Source of the DNA: Planctomycetota bacterium
GTDB lineage: Bacteria > Planctomycetota > Planctomycetia > Pirellulales > Pirellulaceae
Assembly (NCBI GenBank): GCA_014238905.1
Contig: JABAAE010000014.1
Location: 124,001 to 188,000 of the forward strand
Direction: 5' to 3'
DNA length: 64,000 nt
Shown: positions 55,186 to 64,000 of the stretch, piece after piece
Position numbering within the stretch: the first letter of the stretch is position 1
How the letters are laid out: each line of letters starts with the position of its first letter
Made by a program: the position numbers and the translations under genes
The notes under the pieces: generated by a model
Seen by the model: the letters and a program-made list of their open reading frames with translations, nothing else
Databases searched by the model: none
What the model was told of the DNA's origin: nothing

Positions 55186-55985
55186 CAGGCAATGCCAATC
55201 GTCATGGACCCTGCTTGCCACCATTGAGCCAGGACAAGTGATTAATGACCTGGTCGATTTCAGGAATTCCTTCCCACTCTGACGGGATTAGCCGGTCAGA
55301 CTCTTCCAGCTGATCGCAAGCTGGATGGTGTCCATTTTTCGAATCGCTTGCTTGGATAGGGCAAGTCGCAACGATCTTTCGTTTACTGCGAACCAACCGC
55401 TTTCGCTTGTTCGACACCAAAATTTAAATCGTGTCCGTCGTTCCACCCGTTTTTACAGACGTCGCTCTCGCCGTCCTTCACCAGTTGCCATTGATCGCAG
55501 CCGGAGATTTCGGCACGAGCAACAGCCGTGCCGCCGGTAGTGAGCAGGAAGATCAAACCGTGCGATAGACGGTTCTCAATCACGGACGAAATGTGGGAAC
55601 GACGCACCGACTCCGACGTACATCACCAGTTGAATCGCTATTTCGAGTCCGCGGCACCGGAGCTGGCGGCGATTACAAAGCGAGCGATGGACCTTGGAAT
55701 CGCCTGATCCACATTGAGTTGACTTGCCCGCCTACCAGCAGCCGGATAGAATGCGGCGGTGGTCAATGTTGGGTGCGGCGTCACCGACGCGACAAACATT
55801 GGTGCACCATCGGCGCACTTTGACAGGTTGGGCGATTCGAGGCGATCAATCAAATCGTAATCCCTCATCGTTTGTAATTGTTTTTTTAGTTTCATTGCCC
55901 GCTAATTTGAAAGCCGGCACTGGGACCAACTAAATTCTCGATTGGACCGGACTCCCTCTCTTTCCACCAACAGGCTGACGATTCA
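55186..55985. other. Gene-poor region between repeat array and sigma factor
   Basis: About 800 bases without a gene I can support. One minus-strand frame (55383-55607) contains a signal-like stretch LIFLLTTGGTAVARA followed by a short Cys-containing tail, but it lacks a ribosome-binding site and may be fortuitous. Other frames overlap on both strands and look random. Some decayed coding sequence is possible. Confidence 0.4.
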
Positions 55986-56606
55986 ATGCCATCCGATCCT
56001 TGGCCGGTCACACGGGCCAGCATCATCGGTCGACTGAAGAACGCCCACGACCACAAAGCATGGAATCTCGTGGTTGAAATCTATTCGCCTCTACTTTTTC
56101 GATACTGTCGTTCTCGTGGACTGCAACAAGAGGACGCATTCGATGTTGCTCAAGAGGTTTTGGTGCGGCTCCAGAAATTCGATTATCACCCTGAACGAGG
56201 TAAATTTCGAGCTTGGCTGGGAACCGTCGCCCGGCACCAAGTTGCTCTGTTCTATCGCAAGAAGAACAAAAAAGACGATGGCGACATGGAACTCGAAAAT
56301 ATGACGGTTGATCCAGATCTGGATTGGCAACGAATTTCACATAGTCATATTCTTGACACTGCCATCAAACGGATTCGTGGTGAATTTCGCGACGACGAAT
56401 GGGATGCCTTTTCAAAACTATCGTTGTTGGTAGAGGAATCTCCGTCCGGTGTTCGCTTTGTCTGGCATCAACACGGCTCACCGCAGGACGTCGCTCAAGA
56501 GTTGAACCATCCAGTTGAATGGGTTTACAAATCCAAATCTCTCGTCCTGTCCCGTTTACGGGATGAAATTCTTTTTCTGGCTGATGAATTGGCCATCCTG
56601 GAATAA
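55986..56606 (+). CDS. ECF-type RNA polymerase sigma factor (planctomycete type)
   Basis: 206 residues. Region 2: WNLVVEIYSPLLFRYCRSRG, LQQEDAFDVAQEVLVRLQKF, then GKFRAWLGTVARHQVALFYR, the usual '.F.aWL..i..n' segment. Region 4 is seen in SGVRFVWHQHGSPQDVAQEL and NHPVEWVYKSKSLVLSRLRD, a helix-turn-helix. Members of this planctomycete group are usually encoded next to giant Ser/Thr kinases, as here (the kinase gene ends 50 bases away, convergent). The sigma factor probably directs a small regulon controlled by the kinase or an anti-sigma factor, but none of that is visible in the sequence. Confidence 0.92.
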   Translation: MPSDPWPVTRASIIGRLKNAHDHKAWNLVVEIYSPLLFRYCRSRGLQQEDAFDVAQEVLVRLQKFDYHPERGKFRAWLGTVARHQVALFYRKKNKKDDGDMELENMTVDPDLDWQRISHSHILDTAIKRIRGEFRDDEWDAFSKLSLLVEESPSGVRFVWHQHGSPQDVAQELNHPVEWVYKSKSLVLSRLRDEILFLADELAILE

Positions 56607-56656
56607 ATCCCACACGTCATGGATGACAAGGGAGCTGACAAATCTGGCCGCGTTTT

Positions 56657-59600
56657 TTAATCGGCCATTCGAGGAGACTCTCGTGTCTTCTCCAACAAGT
56701 TCTTGTAGTACAACTGAAAGTCCAAAAATCGGCGTTGCACCTCATATCGCTGCTGCTGCCATGACTGAACACCAACGACATCACCAACCCCTTGATGGCA
56801 CTTCCAAATGCGGTCAGTGGCCAGAATTAAATAGGAAAAGTTCCGCTGCAGACCTAAAAAACTATTATAGAGCGGATGAATCGAAGCCCGCAGAATGCCA
56901 ACTCCCTGAGCCTCCATTCCTTGATGAATCATGCATATCCCCAAAATGACTCGACAGCGAACACTCGTGTCAGAGCCCTCCTCGGCCGCCGCCAAAATGA
57001 GTTTAACCAACTGAGTGGCTTCGAAAAACTTCTCATCATGGACCAGCAACTCCGCGTGGTACATCAGCGCATGATCCACCCAAAAGTAATATTCGGGTCG
57101 ATCCAGGACAGGAGTGAACAGCGGGTCATTCAACATCGACCGGAGCCCTTCAAAATCCCTCGTCGACAACATCACTTCACACTTGAGCATGGCCGCCTGA
57201 AATATCTCCAAACCCACATACGTCTCTGGCAATCCAAGAATCTCATCAATCAAATCCAGACATTCATCTACCTGCCCGAAAAAATACAGATGCTCTGCCA
57301 GCGTATATTTCGCGGCAACAGCAACCTGATTAGCGGCCCCGAGATCCGTAACAGCATCCCGCAGAAAAACACGCATCGCATCGATACCTACTGCTGTTTT
57401 ATGGTGTGCAAAGCAAGATGTGGCGAAAGCCTGCATTGCTTGAAATGTTTCTGGACTGGAAACTCCACAGGAGGTTTTTGCTTTTTCAAAAGCGTCCTCC
57501 AGCATTCGCCGAGCCAAGCTCGCATTCCCCATCTTCCCATGAAATTTGCCGAGATTAACCATCGCTTTCAGCGTGCCTGGGTGCCCTTCACCAATCAAGC
57601 GTTTCTTACCGTCAAAGGCATATTGAAATTTCTGCAGCGCCTCCCGATTTCGATTGGTTGATGAGAAAAGAAGTCCCAAGTCTGCTGCGATGCTCAGCGA
57701 CAGCATATATTCATCACCATATTCCTCTATCGAAGAGGTTAACGCTTCTTGTACATACTCGATTCCTTTCTGCCGTTGGCCTCCAAAAAACAGGCACAGA
57801 CCATAATCTTTTTTAATTTCCAGCGTCAGCGAGTGCTGTTCGCCGAACCGTTCGCGTGCCAACTGCAATAGCTCTCGGCAGAGTGGCGTTGCCTTGCTGT
57901 ATCGAAGGGCCCTTCTTAGTATTCGTACCTTTGTATGAACTCCATAGATTTGCACCAGGTCAGCCGGTAATCCCAAAACTTCGCTGTTCCGCGTCAAAAT
58001 TTGCTCGGAAATAAATAGAGCTTCTTCATGACGACCAACCTCACTGAGAAAAAGTGCCAATATGTTTGCAAAACTGATTCGATATTCGTCGACTGGGTAA
58101 TCGATAAGATCCATGCGGGCTAACGTGTCCTCGCATATCTCCATCGCCTTGCTCCTTTTACCCAATCGGCGATAACCATCCACCAAAGCAACCCGAGATC
58201 TCAAATAATCCGGATCCTCAAATTCAAGATTGTCTTCCATCATCGAATTTGCAGATGTAATCCACTGAAGCCCTTCTTCCAGTCGATTGAGCTCGATATA
58301 CGAGCGGCCAAGTATGGACGACGCCACCGCATGTTCCCGAGAAAAATCCCCAGCCGAATTTTGAAGGTGTGACTCCACAGCTGCTTCAAGAATGTCTCTG
58401 GAATGATCCGGTTTGCCGTAGGAAAACCAGATCGAAGCTAATTTATTCAAAATGACGAATCGACGAGAATCGTCGATAACGCCATTGTCCAACTGTTTTT
58501 TTACCTCTCGCAAAAACGGCTGGTCTTTCTTTGATGCGGTAAATTCGGCGTGCTTGGGATGCAATCTTTCCAGACTCGTTAAAAAGAGTGAATCCAAGCG
58601 GTCAAGGTCGCGTTGCACAGAAACCGCTCTGGAGGAAACCATATCGGCTACCTCTTTGAGACTTTTTGCCTCAATGGACATCATGTAAGTTTGGGACGAA
58701 GCTGTTTCAGCTTGTTGATTTGCCCTCCCAGCTTCGCGGGCGTAGGTAATGGTCAACCAAAGTCCTAAAGCCAAAAAAAATGTTGCTGCCAGACAAATCC
58801 AAGCGGACGATCGATTTCTCTGAATGGATTTCCTCAGGCGGTAAACCGTGGAAGGGGGACGGCATTTGACAGGCTGATGATCAACAAAACGTTGAATATC
58901 AGCAGCAAGATCAGTAACCGATGCGTATCGGCGGCCCGGATCGTTTTCCAGTGCGTTCAGTACAATCCAGTCTAGTTCCCGACCGATTCTTCCCACCGAG
59001 GAAAGTGTTATGTCAATCGTTGAGTTCAGCCCAGGGTTTCTGTCGACCGAGCGGACCTGACGTTTTTGATTTTTCCGATTTCGGATGCCCGGTTTTGACG
59101 GATCAAAATTCTGAACAAGGTTCAGTAGCTGCCAATCCGTCATTTCGGCACTGCCCCCTTCTTCAATTGGGGTCGTACCGGTCAGGAGTTGAAATAAAAC
59201 CACGCCCAGCGAAAAGACATCGGTGCGTTCATCAACCACTCGGTCTTGATTCGATTTTCCGGCATTCCTGGCTTGTTCAGGACTCATCCAGGGCAGTGAC
59301 CCCAAGACGGTCGTTTCCGAAGTCAAGGAATGCTGTAAATCGAGATTGCCGGAAAATGATTTAGCCAATCCAAAATCAATGACTTTGACATTCCACGAAC
59401 TGGGATCTCCCTCGCCGCTTACCATGATGTTGGATGGCTTGATGTCGCGATGAATAACGCCCTGAGAATGGGAATAAGCAATCGCCTCGCAGGCTTTCAG
59501 AAAAAGCTGCAACCTTCCCTTCAGGTTAACACGATGTCGATCGACAAATGATGCCAGATCCTCGCCATCGACGTACTCCATGATGAAATAGGGCTGACCA

Positions 59601-60019
59601 CTAGGTGTCGTACCGGCATCAAACAGACTCGCGATGCCGGAGTGATTCATCAAAGCCAGCGTCTTTCGCTCGGTATCGAACCGTAGCAAGTGATGCTCCA
59701 TACCTGATCGGATCAGCTTGATCGCTACTTTACGATTGACCGGCTCCCGTTGCAATCCACACCAAACGGTCCCCATGCCGCCTTCGCCAATTAGTTCAAC
59801 AAGCTCATACGGTCCGATCACCTTAGGCGGTGCATCTCCCCAGGAAACGGACTTGGATGGCAAGCCCTCCTGCGGGTTAATATTCTGTTGGGTTAGCTTT
59901 TGAATCCAATCCACGTCGCTCGACAAATCGGTATTCAGCGTTCCGCACTGATTGACCCAATCCTGCATTTGCTTGACGGCCGAATCATTCTCGGGATCCT
60001 GCTTTTCTGTATCGCTCAT
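56657..60019 (-). CDS. Membrane-bound Ser/Thr protein kinase with TPR-rich C-terminus
   Basis: 1120 residues. After an acidic head the kinase domain (about 70-370) shows YELVELIGEGGMGTVWCGLQ, the ATP-binding Lys in RKVAIKLIRSGM, the catalytic loop GVIHRDIKPSNIMVSG, KVIDFGLAKSFSG (DFG) and SPEQA in LPWMSPEQARNAG. A helix near residue 410 (SAWICLAATFFLALGLWLTI) anchors it, with the C-terminal half outside. Residues about 450-1100 are TPR-like helices, many with the 'GxxH..t' pattern of Kelch/kinesin-light-chain TPRs (IGEGHPGTLKAMVNLGKFHG). The kinase probably senses a periplasmic signal or binds partners through the TPRs. Convergent with the ECF sigma gene. Confidence 0.94.
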   Translation of the reverse strand: MSDTEKQDPENDSAVKQMQDWVNQCGTLNTDLSSDVDWIQKLTQQNINPQEGLPSKSVSWGDAPPKVIGPYELVELIGEGGMGTVWCGLQREPVNRKVAIKLIRSGMEHHLLRFDTERKTLALMNHSGIASLFDAGTTPSGQPYFIMEYVDGEDLASFVDRHRVNLKGRLQLFLKACEAIAYSHSQGVIHRDIKPSNIMVSGEGDPSSWNVKVIDFGLAKSFSGNLDLQHSLTSETTVLGSLPWMSPEQARNAGKSNQDRVVDERTDVFSLGVVLFQLLTGTTPIEEGGSAEMTDWQLLNLVQNFDPSKPGIRNRKNQKRQVRSVDRNPGLNSTIDITLSSVGRIGRELDWIVLNALENDPGRRYASVTDLAADIQRFVDHQPVKCRPPSTVYRLRKSIQRNRSSAWICLAATFFLALGLWLTITYAREAGRANQQAETASSQTYMMSIEAKSLKEVADMVSSRAVSVQRDLDRLDSLFLTSLERLHPKHAEFTASKKDQPFLREVKKQLDNGVIDDSRRFVILNKLASIWFSYGKPDHSRDILEAAVESHLQNSAGDFSREHAVASSILGRSYIELNRLEEGLQWITSANSMMEDNLEFEDPDYLRSRVALVDGYRRLGKRSKAMEICEDTLARMDLIDYPVDEYRISFANILALFLSEVGRHEEALFISEQILTRNSEVLGLPADLVQIYGVHTKVRILRRALRYSKATPLCRELLQLARERFGEQHSLTLEIKKDYGLCLFFGGQRQKGIEYVQEALTSSIEEYGDEYMLSLSIAADLGLLFSSTNRNREALQKFQYAFDGKKRLIGEGHPGTLKAMVNLGKFHGKMGNASLARRMLEDAFEKAKTSCGVSSPETFQAMQAFATSCFAHHKTAVGIDAMRVFLRDAVTDLGAANQVAVAAKYTLAEHLYFFGQVDECLDLIDEILGLPETYVGLEIFQAAMLKCEVMLSTRDFEGLRSMLNDPLFTPVLDRPEYYFWVDHALMYHAELLVHDEKFFEATQLVKLILAAAEEGSDTSVRCRVILGICMIHQGMEAQGVGILRASIHPLYNSFLGLQRNFSYLILATDRIWKCHQGVGDVVGVQSWQQQRYEVQRRFLDFQLYYKNLLEKTRESPRMAD

Positions 60020-60718
60020 GCTGATAATCCGTCCTGAAATCTAGGCAAAGAAAATTCAAGGGAAGAAAATCTAAACAAAGAAATTTTAAACAGAGAAGGC
60101 ACCAAGAGACTCCAATTTGGCAAATCACCTCCGTGCCCAGAAATTTCGATGAGACCCCTAACGTGTCCCCGACAACGGCGTTGACGTTCTTCACAGCACA
60201 CCCAACTTTGCAGCATTGTCGTTTTGCCGAGTCGAGGCCCGAACCGTTCCCGATTTCTTTTAGGCTTGATCAGCATCTCACCACCGGATCGTTCACGGCT
60301 AACAGCATTCACCTGCTTATTCTAACCGCGTTAAGTCATCAGACAAACGAATGGTGCGTTTTTGCTACCAATTAACATAAATAGAATGGGCTTTCCGGAT
60401 TCAGTGTTGAGAATCTAGACATTGGTCAGCCTGCATCCTGGTCCAGCAGAATGCAGGTACCACATCACCCAACGAATACTGTAGCCATCAACGATGCAAT
60501 TTGCATAACCCGGTTATCCGATCGCATTGTCTTCAATTTCCCAACCCAGTTACGACACTTTTGAAACAAATCAAAGATTCCACCCCTGATCAGGATCAGC
60601 AGGTGGAATCAATGAACTGGCTCGAAAAGGCATCTGCTGATGATCGACTACGGTAAACCGGCTTTCGTCAATCTAGCGGTGAAACCACAATTAACATTAA
60701 GGGCTGCCCAGTGCATTC
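60020..60718. other. Intergenic region with imperfect purine repeats
   Basis: About 700 bases upstream of the kinase. Between 60037 and 60100 the plus strand has a run of imperfect 14-15 base units of the type AAGAAAWTYTAAAC. The rest shows no gene. The kinase promoter must lie here. Confidence 0.5.
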
Positions 60719-61159
60719 CTAGTTTCCGTTGAGAGCATCGGCAAGGACCAATTCCTGTCGGTCAAGCAAACCTGAAAATTTGCCAATGGCAGAGTCGCAG
60801 GCATAGGCGACACGGCGTGCTAATTGATATTCTTCCATCCGCAACAGCTTATTGATGCAATGGTCGCAGACTCGGGTGATGTATTGAGCTGCGGCACGCA
60901 TGTCATCTTTGGTTTGATCGACGCATTGCCGTGCAGCGGCAATCGCTTCTTCGACCCGACCGACCGACAGGTATCTTTTGATCAATCTAACGGTGTCCGT
61001 CGTCCGTTGGGCAACAATAAACTCCACGCGAGAGACGGTGTTTTGGACCTCGGTGACGCAGCGTGCCGCAATCGATTCCGCATCGGCTCGAGCGGTATTG
61101 GAGGGCAGGGTGGAAAATGCGAGTGAGCATACAAACGTTAACATTCCTAAGCGATTCAT
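60719..61159 (-). CDS. Small secreted helical protein of unknown function
   Basis: About 146 residues. The ATG at 61159 has GAGGAA just upstream and starts a signal peptide (MLTFVCSLAFSTLPSNTARA). The mature protein is almost fully helical with four Cys: ESIAARCVTEVQNTVSRVEF, AIAAARQCVDQTKDDMRAAA, YITRVCDHCINKLLRMEEYQ and ARRVAYACDSAIGKFSG. The spacing of Cys and amphipathic helices suggests a disulfide-linked helical bundle. I have seen similar small proteins in planctomycetes but recall no known function. It is a single gene. Confidence 0.7.
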   Translation of the reverse strand: MNRLGMLTFVCSLAFSTLPSNTARADAESIAARCVTEVQNTVSRVEFIVAQRTTDTVRLIKRYLSVGRVEEAIAAARQCVDQTKDDMRAAAQYITRVCDHCINKLLRMEEYQLARRVAYACDSAIGKFSGLLDRQELVLADALNGN

Positions 61160-61527
61160 GGCATTCCTCTTCAAAGAAACATGAAAAAATGTCGCACAAC
61201 GAGCGACGGTCAAGCTTGGCCCAATGGCCAAGCAAAAGCTCTATGCGCGAAATTCCAGTTCTTCCGGGAAATCATAAAAAAAAACGAAGTTTATTAATTT
61301 GGCTGCTGATATGAGCCCTGTCTCAAATTGATCTCCTATTCTCAAATTGGGAGACGGTACGGCAGAAAAAACGATTCCGACGCTGATTTCCCTTAGAAAA
61401 GTGATTGATTCAAATTTGGCATGACATGTGCACCAGAACCATGAAGTAAAACTTGAAAAGATGGCTAGCTGAATCGATTCAAAAACCGAGGTGCTGCCAT
61501 GAAAACTTCAAAATGAGGATCTAAGAC
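61160..61527. other. Divergent intergenic region
   Basis: About 370 bases between the helical secreted protein (minus) and the CARDB-like protein (plus). Both promoters must lie here. No gene or repeat seen apart from a run of A near 61277. Confidence 0.4.
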
Positions 61528-62547
61528 ATGTCAAATATTCCGATCAAGTTTTTTTTGATGATCCCCCTGACCTGGTTCACTTTGGGGCTCAATACGCCGT
61601 TGTCTGCTGGTGGTGGCTACTATCGAGTAACCGGCAACCTTAGAAATATTGACAACGCTGGTTCCGCGTTGGGCAGTTCCTCATGCTCCATGTCGAATGT
61701 AAAGCTGCGTTTCAAAAGCAGATGGACCGGCGGAACGGGCGTTGGTTTTACCGGCCCCCTCACACCCTTTCCCTGGGGTCCGTCCTGGGGTGAAGTGACC
61801 ACCGATTCCAATGGAAGGTTTACAAAAACCAGTTATTTCTTCCCAAACGCGACACGCAACAGAGACGTTCTTATAGAAGCCAGAATCATGGACAGCCATT
61901 TTAATTACAGCTGGGTCGAGGTGAAAACGATTTTGGGAGTTTGGGGGGCTGCTCCGCGCCAACAAACCGGTAACATCTACACCTTTGCTCTGGGAAACGT
62001 TCAAACAGATCTGTTTGATTGCCCTACCACTTGGACTTCACAACCGAACGAAGAAGAAAACGAGGAGGACGTTCCATTTCCAGTTCCCCAGAAAGTAAAG
62101 CTTGAGGAAGTTCCCTGTGGCTGGGGACCCAATAGCAAACCCGGAATTGATCTCACCTTTGCGAGTGTGGTTGTCCGTCACCGCGATAACCAACCGGACG
62201 CCCCACCGGAAAGAATCTCCTGGGAGGTCGTAGTCAAAAACGAAGGGACAGCCACTTATCGAGGCAGTGGCAAATGCAAAGCAAAGGTTCGATTTGCCGT
62301 TTTTATTCCCGAGCAAAACAAGGAACGAGAGTATTTCCTTACCCTTTCAAAATCGATTGCCCCGGGATCTGAGAAAACCTTCACTTCCAACAATGGTAAT
62401 CTTGGAGAAATTTCTGAAGCCAACTCCCAATCCTACAATGTTCTTTTTGAGATTGATCCGGACAACAGTATCGTTGAATCCAATGAGAACAACAATCAAC
62501 AGAGCGGAGCTTATGCCCCAGCGACGCAGTCGTATACCAATCAATAA
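61528..62547 (+). CDS. Secreted protein with a CARDB-like C-terminal domain
   Basis: 339 residues. Signal peptide: MIPLTWFTLGLNTPLSAGGG. The N-terminal domain (about 30-165) is beta-rich with two Cys and a carboxypeptidase-regulatory/transthyretin-like look (GEVTTDSNGRFTKTSYFFPN). A linker of Glu/Asn (NEEENEEDVPFPVP) separates it from a C-terminal domain (about 200-330) that ends with FEIDPDNSIVESNENNN, the closing signature of CARDB/adhesion beta-sandwiches that follow a 'V.N.G' opening (VVKNEGTATYRGSG). Probably an extracellular binding or adhesion protein. GAGG lies upstream of the ATG. Confidence 0.75.
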   Translation: MSNIPIKFFLMIPLTWFTLGLNTPLSAGGGYYRVTGNLRNIDNAGSALGSSSCSMSNVKLRFKSRWTGGTGVGFTGPLTPFPWGPSWGEVTTDSNGRFTKTSYFFPNATRNRDVLIEARIMDSHFNYSWVEVKTILGVWGAAPRQQTGNIYTFALGNVQTDLFDCPTTWTSQPNEEENEEDVPFPVPQKVKLEEVPCGWGPNSKPGIDLTFASVVVRHRDNQPDAPPERISWEVVVKNEGTATYRGSGKCKAKVRFAVFIPEQNKEREYFLTLSKSIAPGSEKTFTSNNGNLGEISEANSQSYNVLFEIDPDNSIVESNENNNQQSGAYAPATQSYTNQ

Positions 62548-62870
62548 CCGGATAGACTGCTCTGGGCACCCCTTGCTGAAATCTGACGGGTTAACCTACC
62601 ACAGCAGCACGGGGCAATTCAAAACCGGACACCAAGGCAGAACCAAAACAACCAGTGCCAGTTTTGGATTGGCGGACCAGCGGAGTCGGCAACAGAATTC
62701 ACCCACTGCCCCGATTGATGAAGGAGGACCACCACAATTCATGTTTCAAATCCCAATAAATGTGATAGGATTGCGCCTTTAGGGACGGCGAAGATTCGTT
62801 GTTGCAGGAGCCCCCGCCATCCTGGCTGCGAAATCAATCCAAGGGTCAATGCTCCCGATACACCTGGTAG
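62548..62870. other. Intergenic region, nothing recognised
   Basis: About 320 bases. No gene, repeat or hairpin stands out. It should carry the promoter for the two lipoprotein genes that follow. Confidence 0.4.
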
Positions 62871-63344
62871 ATGATGCGACGAACTAGGTCACTGTTGATT
62901 TTCTTAATGTTTGCTTCTGGTTGTGGAGCTCCGCTGTCAGTTCATGATGCCGCCAAACTGGGTGAAACCTCACGTGTCCGAACCCATTTGGACCAGGGAG
63001 GGGATGTCAATTCAATTGACAATCAGGGGTTCCCGCTTTTGACCAACGCAGTTCGGGGAATTTGCGACGTCGAAATGATACGACTGCTGCTCCTGCATGG
63101 TGCGGATGTCAATGGACAGGATGCGATTGGATGGCCCCCCATCTATTATGCCATTATTGTTGGCAACAAATTGGACGCCGCACAATTGCTGTTTCAGTAT
63201 GGTGCCGACCTAAATGCAAACATCGGCCACACCAGCTTAACGCTCCTTGATATTGCGTCGGACGTTAAGAATAATCAGGCCATCTCCTTTATCAAACAAC
63301 ATGGCGGTAAATCCGGTCAGAACCTTCTAGAAACAGATCCATGA
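62871..63344 (+). CDS. Ankyrin-repeat lipoprotein
   Basis: 157 residues. Signal: SLLIFLMFASGC, lipobox with Cys18. The mature part consists of about four ankyrin repeats: LSVHDAAKLGETSRVRTHLD, GGDVNSIDNQGFPLLTNAVR, MIRLLLLHGADVNGQDAIGW and AAQLLFQYGADLNANIGHTS. Ankyrin repeats bind other proteins; on a lipoprotein they would face the periplasm or the surface. The stop overlaps the start of the next lipoprotein gene (ATGA at 63341-63344), so both are coupled and probably act together. Confidence 0.85.
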   Translation: MMRRTRSLLIFLMFASGCGAPLSVHDAAKLGETSRVRTHLDQGGDVNSIDNQGFPLLTNAVRGICDVEMIRLLLLHGADVNGQDAIGWPPIYYAIIVGNKLDAAQLLFQYGADLNANIGHTSLTLLDIASDVKNNQAISFIKQHGGKSGQNLLETDP

Positions 63345-63673
63345 AAAATCTCGTTGGATATTTACTGTGGCCCATCATGTTGACCGGTTGCCATAACCAG
63401 GAATTGACGTTGGTCAATCGCGGTTCGGAAAAATGGGAAAATGTCACCGTTCGTGTCGGCGAATTCCAATGGTCCACGCCCATTCTGGACAATGGTAGAA
63501 ATAACGTCAAAGTGCGATTTCAAATCCAAAACGAAACCGGTGGAACGGTCAGTGGAAAACTCAATGGAATCGTCTATCAAGAGGATTTTGGTTATTTTAC
63601 TCCCAACATGCCCACAAATTACCACATCACCTTTGAAGACAACGGAAACATTACCGTCAAGGACGCGCTGTAG
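63341..63673 (+). CDS. Small lipoprotein coupled to the ankyrin protein
   Basis: 110 residues. Signal ends in LLWPIMLTGC, so Cys17 should be lipidated. The mature part is a short beta-sandwich: LTLVNRGSEKWENVTVRVGE, NNVKVRFQIQNETGGTVSGK and NYHITFEDNGNITV. No family recognised. Coupled by a four-base overlap to the ankyrin lipoprotein upstream; the pair may form an envelope complex. Confidence 0.75.
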   Translation: MKNLVGYLLWPIMLTGCHNQELTLVNRGSEKWENVTVRVGEFQWSTPILDNGRNNVKVRFQIQNETGGTVSGKLNGIVYQEDFGYFTPNMPTNYHITFEDNGNITVKDAL

Positions 63674-63674
63674 C

Positions 63675-63704
63675 GGGAGAGGGAGAGGGAGAGGGAGAGG
63701 GAGA
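63675..63704 (+). repeat. GGGAGA x5 tract with G-quadruplex pattern
   Basis: Five copies of GGGAGA, one base after the lipoprotein stop codon. The plus strand has five GGG runs separated by three bases, which fits the classical quadruplex pattern. It could influence transcript ending; that is inference. Confidence 0.9.
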
Positions 63705-63770
63705 GGAACGCCCGCCAAAATTGCCGCGGGCCTGCTCTATTGGTTGGCACCGCGCACTTTGCGACACCAA

Positions 63771-63830
63771 ACTCTGGGCCTAAAAACTCTGGGCCTAAAA
63801 ACTCTGGGCCTAAAAACTCTGGGCCTAAAA
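63771..63830. repeat. 15-bp tandem repeat, four copies
   Basis: Four exact copies of ACTCTGGGCCTAAAA from 63771 to 63830, followed by a divergent partial copy (ACGCTACTTG). Intergenic. Confidence 0.95.
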
Positions 63831-64000
63831 ACGCTACTTGATCTATTGTTGATCGCATCCAGCGACGGGCCTCCCGTTTTGGCGACAAGGAGAAAAGCTG
63901 TCCAACTCATTCAGAAACCCTTGTTTTATTCTCAAAATGGCTCTCAGGGGACAATCGGTCCGGGATAGAAAATGATTCTTCCGGACAATCCTTCGTTTTG

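Larger units (their letters stand above)
63674..64000. other. Repeat-rich end of window
   Basis: No gene supported. Contains a GGGAGA tract and a 15-bp repeat (listed separately). An ORF encoding repeated LGPEF on the minus strand is only the repeat read in frame. Confidence 0.5.

Noticed and set aside
55383..55607. Possible small secreted Cys protein on the minus strand
   Set aside because: A hydrophobic stretch is present, but no ribosome-binding site, no neighbour context and overlapping random frames; left as undecided in the gap entry.
63619..63888. Minus-strand frame with LGPEF repeats
   Set aside because: It is just the 15-bp repeat and the GGGAGA tract read in frame.

Overview
The window looks like a chromosomal segment of a marine or freshwater planctomycete, probably of the Pirellulales type. 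The evidence is the gene set: a PSD1/DUF1549-DUF1553 cytochrome, a DUF1501 TAT protein, a giant PVC-type dehydrogenase with a planctomycete haem-binding domain, a formylglycine-type sulfatase, a SASA-type esterase, an ECF sigma factor beside a giant Ser/Thr kinase, FG-GAP proteins and many secreted or lipid-anchored proteins. G+C looks moderate (about 45-52% by eye). This assignment is inference from gene content only.

Layout. 1-2626 (minus): TRAP transporter dctP-dctQ-dctM, the last cut by the window edge. 2627-7443: an accessory island. Degraded recombinase pieces lie at 3293-3736 and 7070-7334. Between them is a tight four-gene minus-strand operon (6923 to 3896): a degenerate nucleotidyltransferase-like protein, a zinc-ribbon membrane protein ending in a Gly/Cys tail, a DUF692/MNIO oxidase and a small partner protein. 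This is the most interesting locus: it looks like a peptide-modifying system whose substrate would be the Cys tail of a six-helix membrane protein. 7444-11657: a lipoprotein, a lactonase-type beta-propeller and an (alpha/alpha)6 glycoside hydrolase. 12076-18780: an RND efflux pump with its adaptor, then a thioredoxin/CxxCH/PDZ protein. 19008-25699: GNAT, RmuC, a His/Asp-repeat lipoprotein, a conserved secreted protein and a sulfatase. 26202-28168: an orphan MacB-like periplasmic domain overlapping a HlyD-like adaptor. 28278-32855: SASA esterase, an FG-GAP metalloprotease-like protein and a hypothetical. 32946-41466: the PSD1, DUF1501 and PVC-dehydrogenase cluster.

41757-53363 is a complete-looking Tad (Flp) pilus locus on the minus strand. 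Two tiny Flp pilins form their own unit, with a sigma-54-like promoter and an intrinsic terminator at each side. Downstream come the TadV peptidase, CpaB, CpaF, TadB, TadC, TadE, TadG, an unknown secreted protein and the CpaC secretin. No TadZ/CpaE or TadD was seen. 54123-60019 holds an esterase, a 9 x 16-bp tandem repeat, and a convergent ECF sigma factor / Ser-Thr kinase pair. 60719-63673 holds small secreted proteins and two overlapping lipoprotein genes.

Short tandem repeats of 6-19 bp recur across the window, mostly just outside genes or in low-complexity coding stretches. No rRNA, complete tRNA, CRISPR array or intact insertion sequence was recognised. All assignments come from reading the sequence; no database search was run.
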